Assembly: GCF_044502415.1 (NCBI RefSeq)
Contig: NZ_CP172402.1
Length of the DNA: 64,000 nucleotides
Reading direction: 5' to 3' (one strand)
Source of the DNA: Haloimpatiens lingqiaonensis
Lineage (GTDB): Bacteria > Bacillota > Clostridia > Clostridiales > Clostridiaceae
A program made the position numbers and the translations under genes. The notes under the pieces are model-generated. The model searched no databases, was not told where the DNA came from, and was given only the letters and a program-made list of their open reading frames with translations. How positions within the stretch are numbered: position 1 is the first letter of the stretch; each line of letters opens with the position of its first letter. Positions 53,951 through 62,939 of the stretch are shown one piece after another.

Positions 53951-54499
53951 ATGCAACGTTGCGAAGTAATAAAAACTAAAGTAGTAATTGCCGATGAAAT
54001 ATTCTATTTCCAAGATACAAGACCAGTTAATCCTGGATTGGGCAATTTAGTAAATGCACCTGTTTCTGAATCTAAAGCTAAGATTTGCGTATTAGCATGT
54101 GACGTGGAATGTGATAATAACAATAAATTAATTGGAACTATTACCTTTGGAATATGTGAAGATTTTACAATTGAAACTGAAAATGGTCCAAAGCCTGTAG
54201 AATATTTCTTTAGAGTAAAAAAAGACTTCACTTTCCAAAAGGCTGATTGTACAGATCTTAATTTATTAAACTGTACAACTCCACCATTTGATATAGATTC
54301 ACTAAAATGTCAAATTGTAAGAGTTAAAGCAGATAACAATATAACAATAACTCCACCAGATTTCTTTGAACAAACACTTGACATTGAAGTAAAAATCATT
54401 GTTGAAGTAGAAAAGGTAGTATGTGTTAGCCTATGCCAAGATGCAGGTAACATTGAAATCTCTACTAATACTACACCTGCTGAACTAGATATGCAATAG
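53951..54499 (+). CDS. Hypothetical Cys-containing protein, possibly spore-related
   Basis: A 182-residue soluble protein, MQRCEVIKTKVVIADEIFYF at the start and VVCVSLCQDAGNIEIS near the end, acidic, with alternating hydrophobic residues that suggest a beta-sandwich. There are about ten Cys, several in pairs (CVLACDVEC). There is no signal peptide or membrane segment. The beta-rich pattern with Cys recalls clostridial spore-coat or SPOCS-type proteins, but I cannot assign a family. Ribosome site GAGGAGG, own terminator at 54528. Confidence 0.6.
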   Translation: MQRCEVIKTKVVIADEIFYFQDTRPVNPGLGNLVNAPVSESKAKICVLACDVECDNNNKLIGTITFGICEDFTIETENGPKPVEYFFRVKKDFTFQKADCTDLNLLNCTTPPFDIDSLKCQIVRVKADNNITITPPDFFEQTLDIEVKIIVEVEKVVCVSLCQDAGNIEISTNTTPAELDMQ

Positions 54500-54527
54500 A
54501 CACTATCCTTAAACTTTATTCATAAAC

Positions 54528-54568
54528 AAACAATGAGAATACTAATAATTTTAGTATTCTCATTGTTT
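54528..54568. terminator. Hairpin after the hypothetical gene
   Basis: AAACAATGAGAATACTAA pairs with TTAGTATTCTCATTGTTT, an almost perfect 18-bp stem with a short loop; the outer A and T bases serve as T-run on either strand. Confidence 0.8.
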
Positions 54569-54855
54569 ATCACTTAAATTCTCACAAATTTATATTTATT
54601 ACATAGTCTATTTATAGTATATAAATAATCTCTCTACTTTTTATATTAAAGCAATCCCATTCCCCAATGTTTAAAATAAATGCTATAATATACTTGAATT
54701 AGGCTTACTTTGCAACGTTAACATCTCCATAATTTCAACCTTATCATAAAATTACTAGTAAGCTTATACGTAACTGGCACTATGCACACTTAAGAAGATG
54801 TTAGTGTACATGTATATAAGTCATCTCAATTTACTAAAATGATTGGAGTGAAACT
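54569..54855. other. Region upstream of pabA
   Basis: AT-rich gap holding the pab promoter. I see no T-box motif, riboswitch or inverted repeat of note. A ribosome site GATTGGAG precedes pabA. Confidence 0.3.
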
Positions 54856-55434
54856 ATGTTTTTAATGATTGATAACTATGATTCTTTTGTTTATAACTTA
54901 GTAAGATATTTAGAAGAACTGCAGGAGGATGTAAAAGTATACCGAAATGACAAATTATCTATAGATGACATAAAAAAAATGAATCCAGAAGGCATTATAA
55001 TATCTCCAGGCCCTAAATCTCCTGAAGATTCAGGAATTTGTGTAGAAGTAATAAAAGAATTTGCAGGGAAAATACCTATTTTAGGCATATGCTTAGGCCA
55101 TCAAAGTATAGGCTATGCTTTTGGTGCCCGCATAATTAAAGGAAAAGAGCCTGTACATGGTAAGGTAACTGATATTCATCACGATGATAAAGGTGTCTTT
55201 CAAGGAATAAAAAATCCAGTAAAAGTTACCAGATACCATTCCCTTATAATAGAAAAAGAAAGCTTACCTCACTGCCTAGAAATAACGTCAGAAACTTCAG
55301 ATGGGGTTATAATGGGCATAAGGCACAAAAACTTTTTAGTTGAAGGTGTGCAGTTTCATCCTGAAGCAGCACTTACAGAATGTGGTCATGAAATGTTAAA
55401 AAACTTTTTGCAAAATGCAAAAGAACATAAATAA
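54856..55434 (+). CDS. pabA: Aminodeoxychorismate synthase component II (PabA)
   Basis: A 192-residue class I glutamine amidotransferase that delivers ammonia to PabB for p-aminobenzoate (folate) synthesis. It starts MFLMIDNYDSFVYNLVRYLE. The catalytic Cys lies in ILGICLGHQSIGYAF, and His and Glu in VEGVQFHPEAAL. TrpG of tryptophan synthesis is the close alternative, but the linked pabB and pabC genes decide for folate. pabB starts 15 bases after the stop. Confidence 0.93.
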   Translation: MFLMIDNYDSFVYNLVRYLEELQEDVKVYRNDKLSIDDIKKMNPEGIIISPGPKSPEDSGICVEVIKEFAGKIPILGICLGHQSIGYAFGARIIKGKEPVHGKVTDIHHDDKGVFQGIKNPVKVTRYHSLIIEKESLPHCLEITSETSDGVIMGIRHKNFLVEGVQFHPEAALTECGHEMLKNFLQNAKEHK

Positions 55435-55449
55435 TTTGAGGAGGCACTT

Positions 55450-56802
55450 ATGGATATTTTAATTGAAGAAATAAAAACAGTTTTGGATGCCTTTGATATA
55501 TACTCCTTATTTAAAGCAGATAACACCGTTACTTTACTAGATAGCGGTATGGATGCTGAAAAATTAGGGAGATATTCTTTTATAGGATTAAATGCATTTT
55601 CTACCTTCAAATATAAAAACGGTACATGCACTATAAATAATGAAATTTTCCAATGTAAAAATCCTTTTAAGCATTTAAAACATCTTATAAATAAATATAA
55701 AATAGAAAATAATACGGACTTTCCTTATATAGCAGGTGCCATGGGTTATTTCTCCTATGATTTAAGAACTGTTATAGAGGATACTGAAGCACTAGCAGTA
55801 GAGGATGTAAAAATACCTGATTGCTACTTTTATTTTTATGATAATGCAATAATAGTAGATAATCTACAGAAAAAGGTCTTTGTTACAGCTTTAGGTATAT
55901 TAAACTCGCCAAACCATAGTATTAAAAATATAAAGAATATAATATCTTCGGGTACTAAAGTTAAATATCCTAAATTAAAAGAAAATAATGTTAATTTTAT
56001 ATCCAATTTTAAAAAAAATGAATACATAGATACCGTGGAAACAGTTAGACAATATATTAGAAGTGGCGATATATATATAACTAATCTAACTCAAAGATTT
56101 TTTTGTGAAACAAATAAATCACCTTATGAAGTTTATAGAGATTTACGTCATATAAATCCTGCTCCCTTTGCAGCATTTATGAATATAGAGGACTTTAGTA
56201 TAGTCTGTTCTTCTCCAGAAAGATTTTTGGAGATAAAAAATAATATTGTGGAGACCAGACCAATAAAGGGTACCAGACCCAGAGGCAAAAATAAAGAAGA
56301 AGATTTAAAGAATAAACAACAACTTATAGACAGTGAAAAAGACCATTCTGAACTTCTCATGATTGTAGACTTAGAAAGGAATGATTTAAGTAAAGTATGT
56401 AAACCTAACTCTGTAAAGGTTACGGAGCTATTCCAATTAGAGGAGTATAGTACCGTATTTCATTTAGTATCTACAGTAGTTGGTGAACTGAAAAATGAAT
56501 ACACTGCAATAGATTGCATTGAGGCTTGTTTCCCTGGTGGCTCTATAACCGGTGCCCCAAAAGTCAGATCTATGGAAATTATAGATGAACTAGAACCCAC
56601 TAGAAGAAATATTTACACCGGTTCCATAGGTTACTTAGGATTTGATGGTAATGCAGATTTAAATATAGTAATTAGAACTATACTTATGAAAAATGGCAAA
56701 GCTTATTTAGGAGTAGGTGGAGGAATCACTTGGGAATCCCATAAAGAATCAGAGTATGATGAAACCTTGGATAAAGCAGTAGCACTTATGAGAGCTCTTT
56801 AG
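55450..56802 (+). CDS. pabB: Aminodeoxychorismate synthase component I (PabB)
   Basis: A 450-residue chorismate-binding enzyme that adds ammonia to chorismate. The C-terminal two thirds carry ETRPIKGTRPRGKNKEED, LMIVDLERNDLSKV, FPGGSITGAPKVRSMEIIDE and YTGSIGYLGFDGNADLNIVI, all conserved for the chorismate site. The KGT segment and PIKGTxxRG motif favour PabB over TrpE. Ribosome site GAGGAGG. It sits between pabA and pabC in one operon, with gaps of 15 and about 30 bases. Confidence 0.93.
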   Translation: MDILIEEIKTVLDAFDIYSLFKADNTVTLLDSGMDAEKLGRYSFIGLNAFSTFKYKNGTCTINNEIFQCKNPFKHLKHLINKYKIENNTDFPYIAGAMGYFSYDLRTVIEDTEALAVEDVKIPDCYFYFYDNAIIVDNLQKKVFVTALGILNSPNHSIKNIKNIISSGTKVKYPKLKENNVNFISNFKKNEYIDTVETVRQYIRSGDIYITNLTQRFFCETNKSPYEVYRDLRHINPAPFAAFMNIEDFSIVCSSPERFLEIKNNIVETRPIKGTRPRGKNKEEDLKNKQQLIDSEKDHSELLMIVDLERNDLSKVCKPNSVKVTELFQLEEYSTVFHLVSTVVGELKNEYTAIDCIEACFPGGSITGAPKVRSMEIIDELEPTRRNIYTGSIGYLGFDGNADLNIVIRTILMKNGKAYLGVGGGITWESHKESEYDETLDKAVALMRAL

Positions 56803-56835
56803 AAATCTATAATTATGAAAAGGTGTGTAGTAATT

Positions 56836-57591
56836 ATGATACTTTTAAATGGTAAGTTAATAGAAGAGGATAAAGTCACTCTAGATAGCGGATTTTATTT
56901 TGGAAGAGGGCTTTTTGAAACTATATTAGTAAAAAATAATCCTCTATTTTTAGAGGAACATCTAAATAGACTAAATACTGGGCTTATAACCATAGGTATA
57001 AATAAATTTATAACTGCTGATGATGTAGCTAATGCAGTTTTAAACTTAAATTGCAAAAATAATGTATTAAAATTAGTAGTAACTGAAAAAAACACTCTTT
57101 TTACTTGTAGAGAAAACAAGTATACAGAAGAGATTTATAAAAAGGGGTTTAGGGTAACAATAAGTGATGTAAGACGAAATGAATCTTCAACACTTACTTA
57201 TTTAAAATCTATAAACTATATTGAAAACATCCTAGAACATGAAAAATGCATAAAACAAGGTTTTGATGAAGTGCTATTTTTTAATTTCAAAGATAATCTA
57301 GCAGAAGGAAGCATATCCAATGTATTCTTTGTAAAAAATGGTAATATATATACTCCAAAAGTGCAATGTGGCTTATTAAATGGAACTGTTAGAAAATACA
57401 TTGTTGACAATAATGATGTTAAAGAAGGCAACTTTACAGAAGAAGATTTATTAAATTCAGAAGGAATCTTTTTAACCAATAGCATTATGGGAGTTATGTG
57501 GGTATCAGAAATTTGCGGCAAACCCTTGGCAAAGAACCGCATTATTGAAAAAATAAAAGAAGAATATGAATTATATGTTTCCAATTTTTAA
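56836..57591 (+). CDS. pabC: Aminodeoxychorismate lyase (PabC)
   Basis: A 251-residue PLP-dependent enzyme of aminotransferase class IV that splits aminodeoxychorismate to p-aminobenzoate and pyruvate. Blocks are LDSGFYFGRGLFETILV at the N-terminus, NYIENILEHEKCIKQGFDEV with the PLP Lys region, and NLAEGSISNVFFVKNGNIYT. The start ATG 56836 lies nine bases after AAAAGGTG; an earlier ATG (56815) is part of that site's upstream region. Last gene of pabABC. Confidence 0.9.
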   Translation: MILLNGKLIEEDKVTLDSGFYFGRGLFETILVKNNPLFLEEHLNRLNTGLITIGINKFITADDVANAVLNLNCKNNVLKLVVTEKNTLFTCRENKYTEEIYKKGFRVTISDVRRNESSTLTYLKSINYIENILEHEKCIKQGFDEVLFFNFKDNLAEGSISNVFFVKNGNIYTPKVQCGLLNGTVRKYIVDNNDVKEGNFTEEDLLNSEGIFLTNSIMGVMWVSEICGKPLAKNRIIEKIKEEYELYVSNF

Positions 57592-57634
57592 AACAATATT
57601 TTTAAATCCAAAATGTTTTACACGCTTAATATAC

Positions 57635-57722
57635 GTCAACTACCACTACCTATATAAAACGGTGGCTTCATCATCGATATTTGTAACCTAATAAATTTAC
57701 CACTCTCCCTCTTAAACCACCG
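57635..57722 (-). mobile_element. Orphan IS605-type right-end remnant
   Basis: GTCAACTACCACTACC, then a run through GGTGGCTTCATCATCGATATT to AAATTTACCACTCTCCCTC. It is similar in order and sequence to 63017-63112, which follows a TnpB fragment. There is no transposase. It lies between pabC and the second MITE. Confidence 0.5.
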
Positions 57723-57832
57723 ATTTGTGTTATTATACACAAAAATGCCAATTTATATCTTCTTGCTATAAATCACTCCTCTTAGGCATTAAAAAAAGAT
57801 TTTATGCTATAATAATTTATGAATTGTATTAT

Positions 57833-58003
57833 GATTAACCCACAATAAGCATTACATTACCTGAATTATGAAATTTCTCTGGAATGACTTGCATAAGAAG
57901 TGAAGGAACTGTTTAAATTAAATTTATTCTTCCAAGCTCTTATGCAAGGCATAGAGGAGAAAATTCATAATTCCATCGCATTGTACCTTTTTGTGGGTTA
58001 ATC
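57833..58003. mobile_element. MITE-like palindromic element, copy 2
   Basis: 171 bp, hairpin-forming along its length, with nearly perfect ends GATTAACCCACA and TGTGGGTTAATC, flanked by the 7-base direct repeat GTATTAT (57826-57832 and 58004-58010). It shares a 39-base identical stretch (57862-57900) with copy 1. It has no frame and ends just upstream of the thioesterase gene, to which it may supply promoter or RNA structure. Confidence 0.7.
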
Positions 58004-58044
58004 GTATTATAAAAACTTAGTAAAGCAATTGGGGGATGATTGTA

Positions 58045-58431
58045 ATGAATTTTAATACTTTTTTCAAAGTTGGGGAAACTGCCGTTGATGACTACATAGT
58101 GAAGCCAGAAAATACAGCAGACGTTATTGGAAATACCGGTATCTATGTATTATCCACTCCTAGTATGATTGGATTTATGGAAAATACATCTGCAAATGTA
58201 GTAATGGATAAAATGCCTGAAAATTATAGAGTTGTTGGAACCAAAATTAATGTTGAACATATAAATTCAACACCTGTTAATATGAAAGTTACCGTAAAAT
58301 CAACATTGATATCAATTGAAGGTAAAAAACTTCGTTACAATGTAGAGGCATTTAATGAAAACTGTAAAATAGGCTTTGGAACATATGAGCAACACATAAT
58401 TAATTTAGGGAAATTTTTAAATAAAAACTAA
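58045..58431 (+). CDS. Hotdog-fold thioesterase family protein (FlK-like)
   Basis: A 128-residue single-domain protein of the fluoroacetyl-CoA thioesterase-like group. Motifs are VLSTPSMIGFMENTSANVVM (the catalytic Thr/Glu/His region of FlK-like proteins has a similar ...PxMIxxME... block), VVGTKINVEHINSTPVNMKV and a beta-hairpin YNVEAFNENCKIGFGTYEQHII. In FlK the triad is Thr-Glu-His; here the Glu of FMEN and His of VEHINS fit. The acyl-CoA substrate is not known. GGGGG precedes the ATG at 58045. The next gene follows by about 30 bases. Confidence 0.78.
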   Translation: MNFNTFFKVGETAVDDYIVKPENTADVIGNTGIYVLSTPSMIGFMENTSANVVMDKMPENYRVVGTKINVEHINSTPVNMKVTVKSTLISIEGKKLRYNVEAFNENCKIGFGTYEQHIINLGKFLNKN

Positions 58432-58462
58432 GAGATGTTGTTTTTTTAAGGAGTGATTTTAG

Positions 58463-59242
58463 TTGAAAACAGACAAAGTAACGGAGAAGATAATAGGAGA
58501 AAAGAAAATTTATATTGTGGAGAATCATCATGAAGTTATAATTCCATGGTCAGAATATGCTTCTAATGCTGAAATTGCCCCAGTATTATTAACCTTTGAC
58601 CACCATATAGATACTCGTAGTGCATTTTACAGGCATTCACGTAAAGTGGCTGGACCAGAGTGGAAAACCGTAAGAGAGCAATTGATAGCAAATGTAGATA
58701 TAAATAAGTGGAGTACAATTGCAGAAGCATTAGAAAAACTTTGTAATGATGAGCATATAGATTTGGCATTACAAACAGGTATCATATCAGACGCAATGAT
58801 ATTTAGCTTATTGGAGGCAGGTATTTGCAGGGATTATGCCAATAATAAAATATGCTATATAGATCCTTGCTACAGTAGCAATTGTAACAATAATTCATAT
58901 ATACATGAGTTGCAAATGGATGTATATGATAAGGTAATAGAGAGCGAGACCCTATTGTTTAAATTAAATGAAATAAATAAGTTTATACCTGATTTTTTTA
59001 CATCCAATAGAATAAACAAGAAATTTATTTTAGATATTGATTTAGATTGTTTCCATACTAAAAAAGCTATCAACGCCATGGATATGTCTGTCTTTAACTA
59101 TTTAGTAAATAATGCAGAAATAATTACCATAGCAACAGAAGGATCTTACGTTGAGTTGGAAAAAAAGGATAATGATATAAATGAATTTTATCTTTTAGAA
59201 AAGTTATTAATGCACATAGAAAATGCTATAGAAAGAAAGTAA
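58463..59242 (+). CDS. UPF0489 family protein
   Basis: A 259-residue protein, probably co-transcribed with the thioesterase. The conserved family blocks are YIVENHHEVIIPWSEY, APVLLTFDHHIDTRSAFYRH and KFILDIDLDCFHTKKAINAM. These His/Asp clusters recall the arginase/deacetylase metal site (family knowledge), so a metal-dependent hydrolase is likely, with unknown substrate. The start is TTG 58463 eight bases after AAGGAGTG. A terminator follows at 59266. Confidence 0.8.
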   Translation: MKTDKVTEKIIGEKKIYIVENHHEVIIPWSEYASNAEIAPVLLTFDHHIDTRSAFYRHSRKVAGPEWKTVREQLIANVDINKWSTIAEALEKLCNDEHIDLALQTGIISDAMIFSLLEAGICRDYANNKICYIDPCYSSNCNNNSYIHELQMDVYDKVIESETLLFKLNEINKFIPDFFTSNRINKKFILDIDLDCFHTKKAINAMDMSVFNYLVNNAEIITIATEGSYVELEKKDNDINEFYLLEKLLMHIENAIERK

Positions 59243-59265
59243 TATGATGATCTTACCCAAAACAC

Positions 59266-59310
59266 AATAATAAGGAGAACCAAATCTGTAGGGATGAGGT
59301 TCTCCTTATT
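59266..59310. terminator. Terminator after the UPF0489 gene
   Basis: AATAATAAGGAGAACC (59266-59281) pairs with GGTTCTCCTTATTA (59297-59310), with A/T runs outside. It is a symmetrical hairpin between this gene and the converging thi operon. Confidence 0.8.
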
Positions 59311-59375
59311 ATATAATTTCTACCTGTAAACTACTGACCACCTAAGAGACGTGACCTTTTTTCTAAATTCTTCCT

Positions 59376-59473
59376 AACCACAAGTGAAATCTCTATAATT
59401 CAGCCGTAAAACCTGGTACCCTTGTGGTCGAGGAAGCAGGAAGCCCCATGCCCTTGTGGCTGGGTAAGTTCAC
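59376..59473 (+). mobile_element. IS200/IS605-type right-end (omega-RNA-like) remnant
   Basis: A stretch with GGTACCCTTGTGGTCGAGGA, then AAGCCCCATGCCC and GGGTAAGTTCAC, the layout of IS605-type right ends (guide-RNA scaffold hairpins then a ...AGTTCAC terminus). No tnpA or tnpB remains. It lies just outside the thiH stop. Confidence 0.45.
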
Positions 59474-59482
59474 ATTATATTT

Positions 59483-60643
59483 TTATACATACACATAATC
59501 ATTAGCTACCGGCTGTAAACCACGAGCTTTAATTGCCTGATACACTTCTTCTACAGAACGTGTATCTGCAATTTCAAATTGATCATCTCCTACGTCTTCT
59601 ACATCTTCAACATGACTTCCAATTCCAGTACTAACTCCAGCTGAAATCTTAGTAGCTGCTATACCAATTACATTATCACGGAATCTTTCACATTCTCTCG
59701 TTGAAATAGTGATATTTGCAAATGGCATAAATAAGCGATAGGCTGTAATAACTTGCAAAAGTTGCGGTTCATGTACATCTTTAGGGTTAATTTTATCATT
59801 GTTAATAATAGGTCTTAATCTTGGACAAGAAAAAGCAATTTCTGCATGTGGGTATTTTCTTTGAAGAAGATATGCATGCAATCCTGTAGCAAAAGCATCT
59901 TTACGAAAATCATCCAGTCCAAGTAATGCACCAAAGCCAACGCCACGCATACCACCCTTTAATGCTCTTTCCTGAGTATTGGCCCTATATGGGAATATAC
60001 GCTTATGTCCTGCCAAATGAAGAGTCTCATATTTATCTGAATTATAGGTTTCTTGGAATACAGTAATAAAATCTGCACCACACTTGTGAAGATATTCATA
60101 TTCATCAGAATTCATTGGATATACTTCTAAACCTATCATCTTAAAGTATTTACGTGCAATCTTACAAGCCTCTCCAATATATTTTACATCTGACATCTTT
60201 CGGCTTTCACCAGTAAGAAGTAGCACTTCCTCTAAACCAGTTTTAGCAATGGCCTGCATTTCTTTTTCAATTTCTTCATAATTTAATTTTGCACGGCGTA
60301 TTTTATTATGACAATTAAATCCGCAGTAGATACAGTAATTTTCACAGTAATTGGCAAGGTACAATGGTGTGAACATGTAAACTGAATTACCAAAATGTTT
60401 TCTCGTCTCCTGTTGTGCTAACTGAGCCATTTCTTCTAGAAACGGTTCTGCTACTGGTGATAGCAGTGCTGCAAAGTCTTCCACTGTACGAGAATCATGA
60501 TTCAAAGCTCTTCTTACATCTGTTGCTGTATATTGATCATAGTTATAGGCTCCCATGCGGCTAATGACCTGTTCTATTACATCTGATTCCAAAACTTCCA
60601 TTCCTGGAATATATTCCATATGATTTATACGTTGTTCAATCAT
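59483..60643 (-). CDS. thiH: 2-iminoacetate synthase ThiH
   Basis: A 386-residue radical SAM enzyme that cleaves tyrosine to 2-iminoacetate (dehydroglycine) for the thiazole ring of thiamine. The cluster motif is CENYCIYCGFNC (C-x3-C-x2-C) near residue 85. IGLEVYPMNSDEYEYLHKCG and GLDDFRKDAFATGLHAYLL match the ThiH type (not the oxygen-dependent ThiO). The start ATG 60643 lies six bases after GGGGGTGA; ATG 60646 is too close. It overlaps the thiG stop region. Last gene of thiSGH. Confidence 0.92.
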   Translation of the reverse strand: MIEQRINHMEYIPGMEVLESDVIEQVISRMGAYNYDQYTATDVRRALNHDSRTVEDFAALLSPVAEPFLEEMAQLAQQETRKHFGNSVYMFTPLYLANYCENYCIYCGFNCHNKIRRAKLNYEEIEKEMQAIAKTGLEEVLLLTGESRKMSDVKYIGEACKIARKYFKMIGLEVYPMNSDEYEYLHKCGADFITVFQETYNSDKYETLHLAGHKRIFPYRANTQERALKGGMRGVGFGALLGLDDFRKDAFATGLHAYLLQRKYPHAEIAFSCPRLRPIINNDKINPKDVHEPQLLQVITAYRLFMPFANITISTRECERFRDNVIGIAATKISAGVSTGIGSHVEDVEDVGDDQFEIADTRSVEEVYQAIKARGLQPVANDYVYV

Positions 60644-60654
60644 CATCTCACCCC

Positions 60655-61425
60655 CTACTTTTCTAAAAATCCAGTCAATGGTGAAGATGCTGCTGCACCC
60701 TTGTCCAATACACGACCTAAGCCAGAAAGATACGCTTCACGTCCAGCTTCAATAGCCTTTCTAAAGGCTCCAGCCATAGCTGGAATATCACCAGCAGTTG
60801 CAATTCCGGTATTGGCCATAATAGCTGCTGCGCCCATTTCCATAGTTTCACAGGCTTGTGATGGACGACCGATTCCTGCATCAACAATAATTGGAAGATC
60901 TATTTCATCTACTAATATTTTGATAAATTCTTTTGCAGCTAGTCCCTTATTAGAACCAATTGGTGATGCCAAAGGCATAATACAAGCTGCTCCAGCATTA
61001 ACTAAATCACGTGCCACATTTAAATCTGCGTGCATATATGGCATTACAACAAATCCTTCCTTGGCAAGAATTTCTGTAGCTTTTATTGTTTCATAGTTAT
61101 CTGGCAATAGATATTTTGAGTCGTGAATAACTTCAACCTTTACAAAATCTCCACATCCCAATTCTCTTGCTAGTCTTGCAATCCTAACTGCTTCCTCTGC
61201 ATTTCTCGCTCCAGATGTATTAGGAAGCAGAGTTACCCCCTCTGGAATATAGTCTAAAATATTCTCATTACCCTTAGTGTTAGCACGTCTTACTGCCAAT
61301 GTAATAATTTGTGCCTGCGCATATTCTACTGCGGCTTTAATCAAATCTAAATTATATTTTCCTGATCCTAGGATAAACCTAGATGAGAACTCATGTCCTC
61401 CAATTGTTAATACATCCTTTTTCAT
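60655..61425 (-). CDS. thiG: Thiazole synthase ThiG
   Basis: A 256-residue TIM-barrel enzyme that joins deoxyxylulose phosphate, iminoacetate and ThiS thiocarboxylate to thiazole phosphate. Blocks are FSSRFILGSGKYNLDLIKAA, DYIPEGVTLLPNTSGARNAE, a Lys-rich strand DFVKVEVIHDSKYLLPDN (Schiff-base Lys) and GIGRPSQACETMEMGAAAIM. The length is typical. It is followed directly by thiH and preceded at ~190 bases by thiS. Confidence 0.95.
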   Translation of the reverse strand: MKKDVLTIGGHEFSSRFILGSGKYNLDLIKAAVEYAQAQIITLAVRRANTKGNENILDYIPEGVTLLPNTSGARNAEEAVRIARLARELGCGDFVKVEVIHDSKYLLPDNYETIKATEILAKEGFVVMPYMHADLNVARDLVNAGAACIMPLASPIGSNKGLAAKEFIKILVDEIDLPIIVDAGIGRPSQACETMEMGAAAIMANTGIATAGDIPAMAGAFRKAIEAGREAYLSGLGRVLDKGAAASSPLTGFLEK

Positions 61426-61622
61426 TAATTTCTCCCCCTCATTGATATAAAAATTTTAACTATTTAAGCTCTAACAAGCATACTTTTTAAGGCTAATTTT
61501 TTTCATATATCACTTTACACTATCTTTTAAACTATGATTTTAATTTCTACTTATTTGTCGTACAAAAACAACATATATAATATTAATCTCTTATCTATAG
61601 ACTCTTATCTATGATCTATAGA
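61426..61622. other. thiS-thiG intergenic region
   Basis: About 197 AT-rich bases between thiS and thiG, long for an operon. A second promoter or processing site is possible; I see no clear hairpin. Confidence 0.3.
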
Positions 61623-61820
61623 CTAGCCTCCTCCTACAAAGCTAACTGCTTCAAGAGAATCACCATCTTTAATAGTTATATTGCTATATTCATCTTTTGG
61701 TATTATGTTCCCATTGAGTTCAATAGCAACTCTATCTATGAAATATCCTTCCTGAATAAGCAACTTATCTAGCTGTATACCATTTTCATTATTTACTTCT
61801 TTTCCATTTAACTTTATCAT
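61623..61820 (-). CDS. thiS: Sulphur carrier protein ThiS
   Basis: A 65-residue ubiquitin-like carrier (MIKLNGKEVNNENGIQLDKL...) that ends in Gly-Gly-Gly (EAVSFVGGG); the C-terminal Gly is thiocarboxylated by ThiF. The start ATG 61820 follows AATGGGGGTGAG; the frame reaches further upstream to 61862, but there it covers the leader terminator. ThiF is not in this window, so a ThiF/MoeB elsewhere must charge it. Confidence 0.92.
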   Translation of the reverse strand: MIKLNGKEVNNENGIQLDKLLIQEGYFIDRVAIELNGNIIPKDEYSNITIKDGDSLEAVSFVGGG

Positions 61821-61854
61821 TTGCTCACCCCCATTTCTAATCCCTAAACAAAAA

Positions 61855-61902
61855 GGCCACACGAAGAACTACACCCAAGGTGGTGTACCCCTTCGTGTGA
61901 CC
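61855..61902 (-). promoter_or_regulatory. thiS leader hairpin/attenuator
   Basis: Minus strand GGTCACACGAAG at the transcript start pairs with CTTCGTGTGGCC, with an inner stem around TACACCACCTTGGGTGTA, and is followed by TTTTTG. It begins ~18 bases after the -10 box and ends 30 bases before thiS. It is a terminator-like leader; a TPP aptamer signature (CTGAGA, ACCC..GAACCTG) is absent. Confidence 0.7.
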
Positions 61903-61919
61903 TTTCACACTCTAGTAAT

Positions 61920-61948
61920 ATTTTATCATTGGTTTACATTATTGTCAA
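61920..61948 (-). promoter_or_regulatory. Promoter of thiSGH
   Basis: Minus strand -35 TTGACA (61943-61948), 17-base spacer, -10 TAAAAT (61920-61925): a near-consensus vegetative promoter. Transcription would start about 61913, directly before the leader hairpin. Confidence 0.8.
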
Positions 61949-62065
61949 ATTTAAGTTTCTACCTAATTACTTTGACTGGACTTTCACTAGGAAGCATAGC
62001 CAGCCTAGCTGGACGCACAAAAATCACCATCCTAAAATGATTAGTGCTTTAATCTCTCAAATTTC

Positions 62066-62939
62066 CTATATATCAAAACTTATTTGTACTACATTATTTT
62101 TCTCTTCAAAAGCTCTCATATAATTAAAAACTTCTTTTATGTCACAAATAATATTATTCTTATCACAGGTTTCTTTAATGATTTTCATCAATTTTTCATG
62201 ATTTTTACTTATCACTTCATAGCTATTTCCATATTGTCTTATGTATTTTTCTTTTAAACCTTTAAAATGCTTATCTAAATTCTTATAATAATATTCCCTA
62301 TTTCCACTTCTTAATGTTAATCCAATACCAAATACTATAATTCCTTTAACTTTAGCTTCTATACAATAATCTAATATTCCTCTTATATTTTACCTCCGTA
62401 TCATTTATATAAGGTAAAATAGGAGTTAGCCAAACTACTGTAGGAATTTTGTTATCCCTCATTATCTTTAAAACTTCAAATCGTTCTTTTGTTGTAGAAA
62501 CATTTGGCTCAATAATCTTGCATAATTCTTCGTCATAAGTTGTTAATGTCATCTGCACAACACACTTTGCTTTATTATTTATACTTTTTAGCAAGTCTAA
62601 ATCTCTTAATATTCTATTTGATTTAGTTTGTATTGCTAATCCAAATCCATACTTATCAATTATTTCTAAACATTTTCTTGTATTTTGAAGCTTTTCTTCT
62701 AGATGAATGTATGGATCACTCATTGCACCTGTTCCAATCATACACTTTTTTCTTTTTCTCCTAAGTTTATCCTCTAATAGCTGTACTGCATTAACCTTAA
62801 CCTCTATGTCTTCAAAAATATGATCCATTCCATAACAAAGACTTCTGGAGTCACAATATATACATCCATGAGTACATCCTCTGTAAATATTCATTCCATT
62901 ATTACTAGATAATATACCTTTTGCTATCACATCATGCAT
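62066..62939 (-). pseudogene. SPL-family radical SAM protein, frameshifted
   Basis: The N-terminal 190 residues (62352-62939) have the cluster motif GCTHGCIYCDSRS (C-x3-C-x2-C) and TGAMSDPYIHLE of the spore-photoproduct-lyase-like family. The frame breaks near 62388-62391 at a run of four A. Shifting one base continues as NIRGILDYCIEAKVKGIIVF to a stop at 62066, ending FDI, the expected C-terminus. One extra A explains the break. Whether it is a true mutation or a sequence error cannot be decided here. Function of intact relatives is not well known. Confidence 0.75.

Noticed and set aside
54569..54855. T-box or riboswitch before pabA
   Set aside because: No T-box sequence, specifier-type stem or terminator could be found.
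61855..61950. TPP riboswitch before thiS
   Set aside because: The conserved CTGAGA and ACCC...GAACCTGATC blocks are missing; only a terminator-like hairpin is visible.
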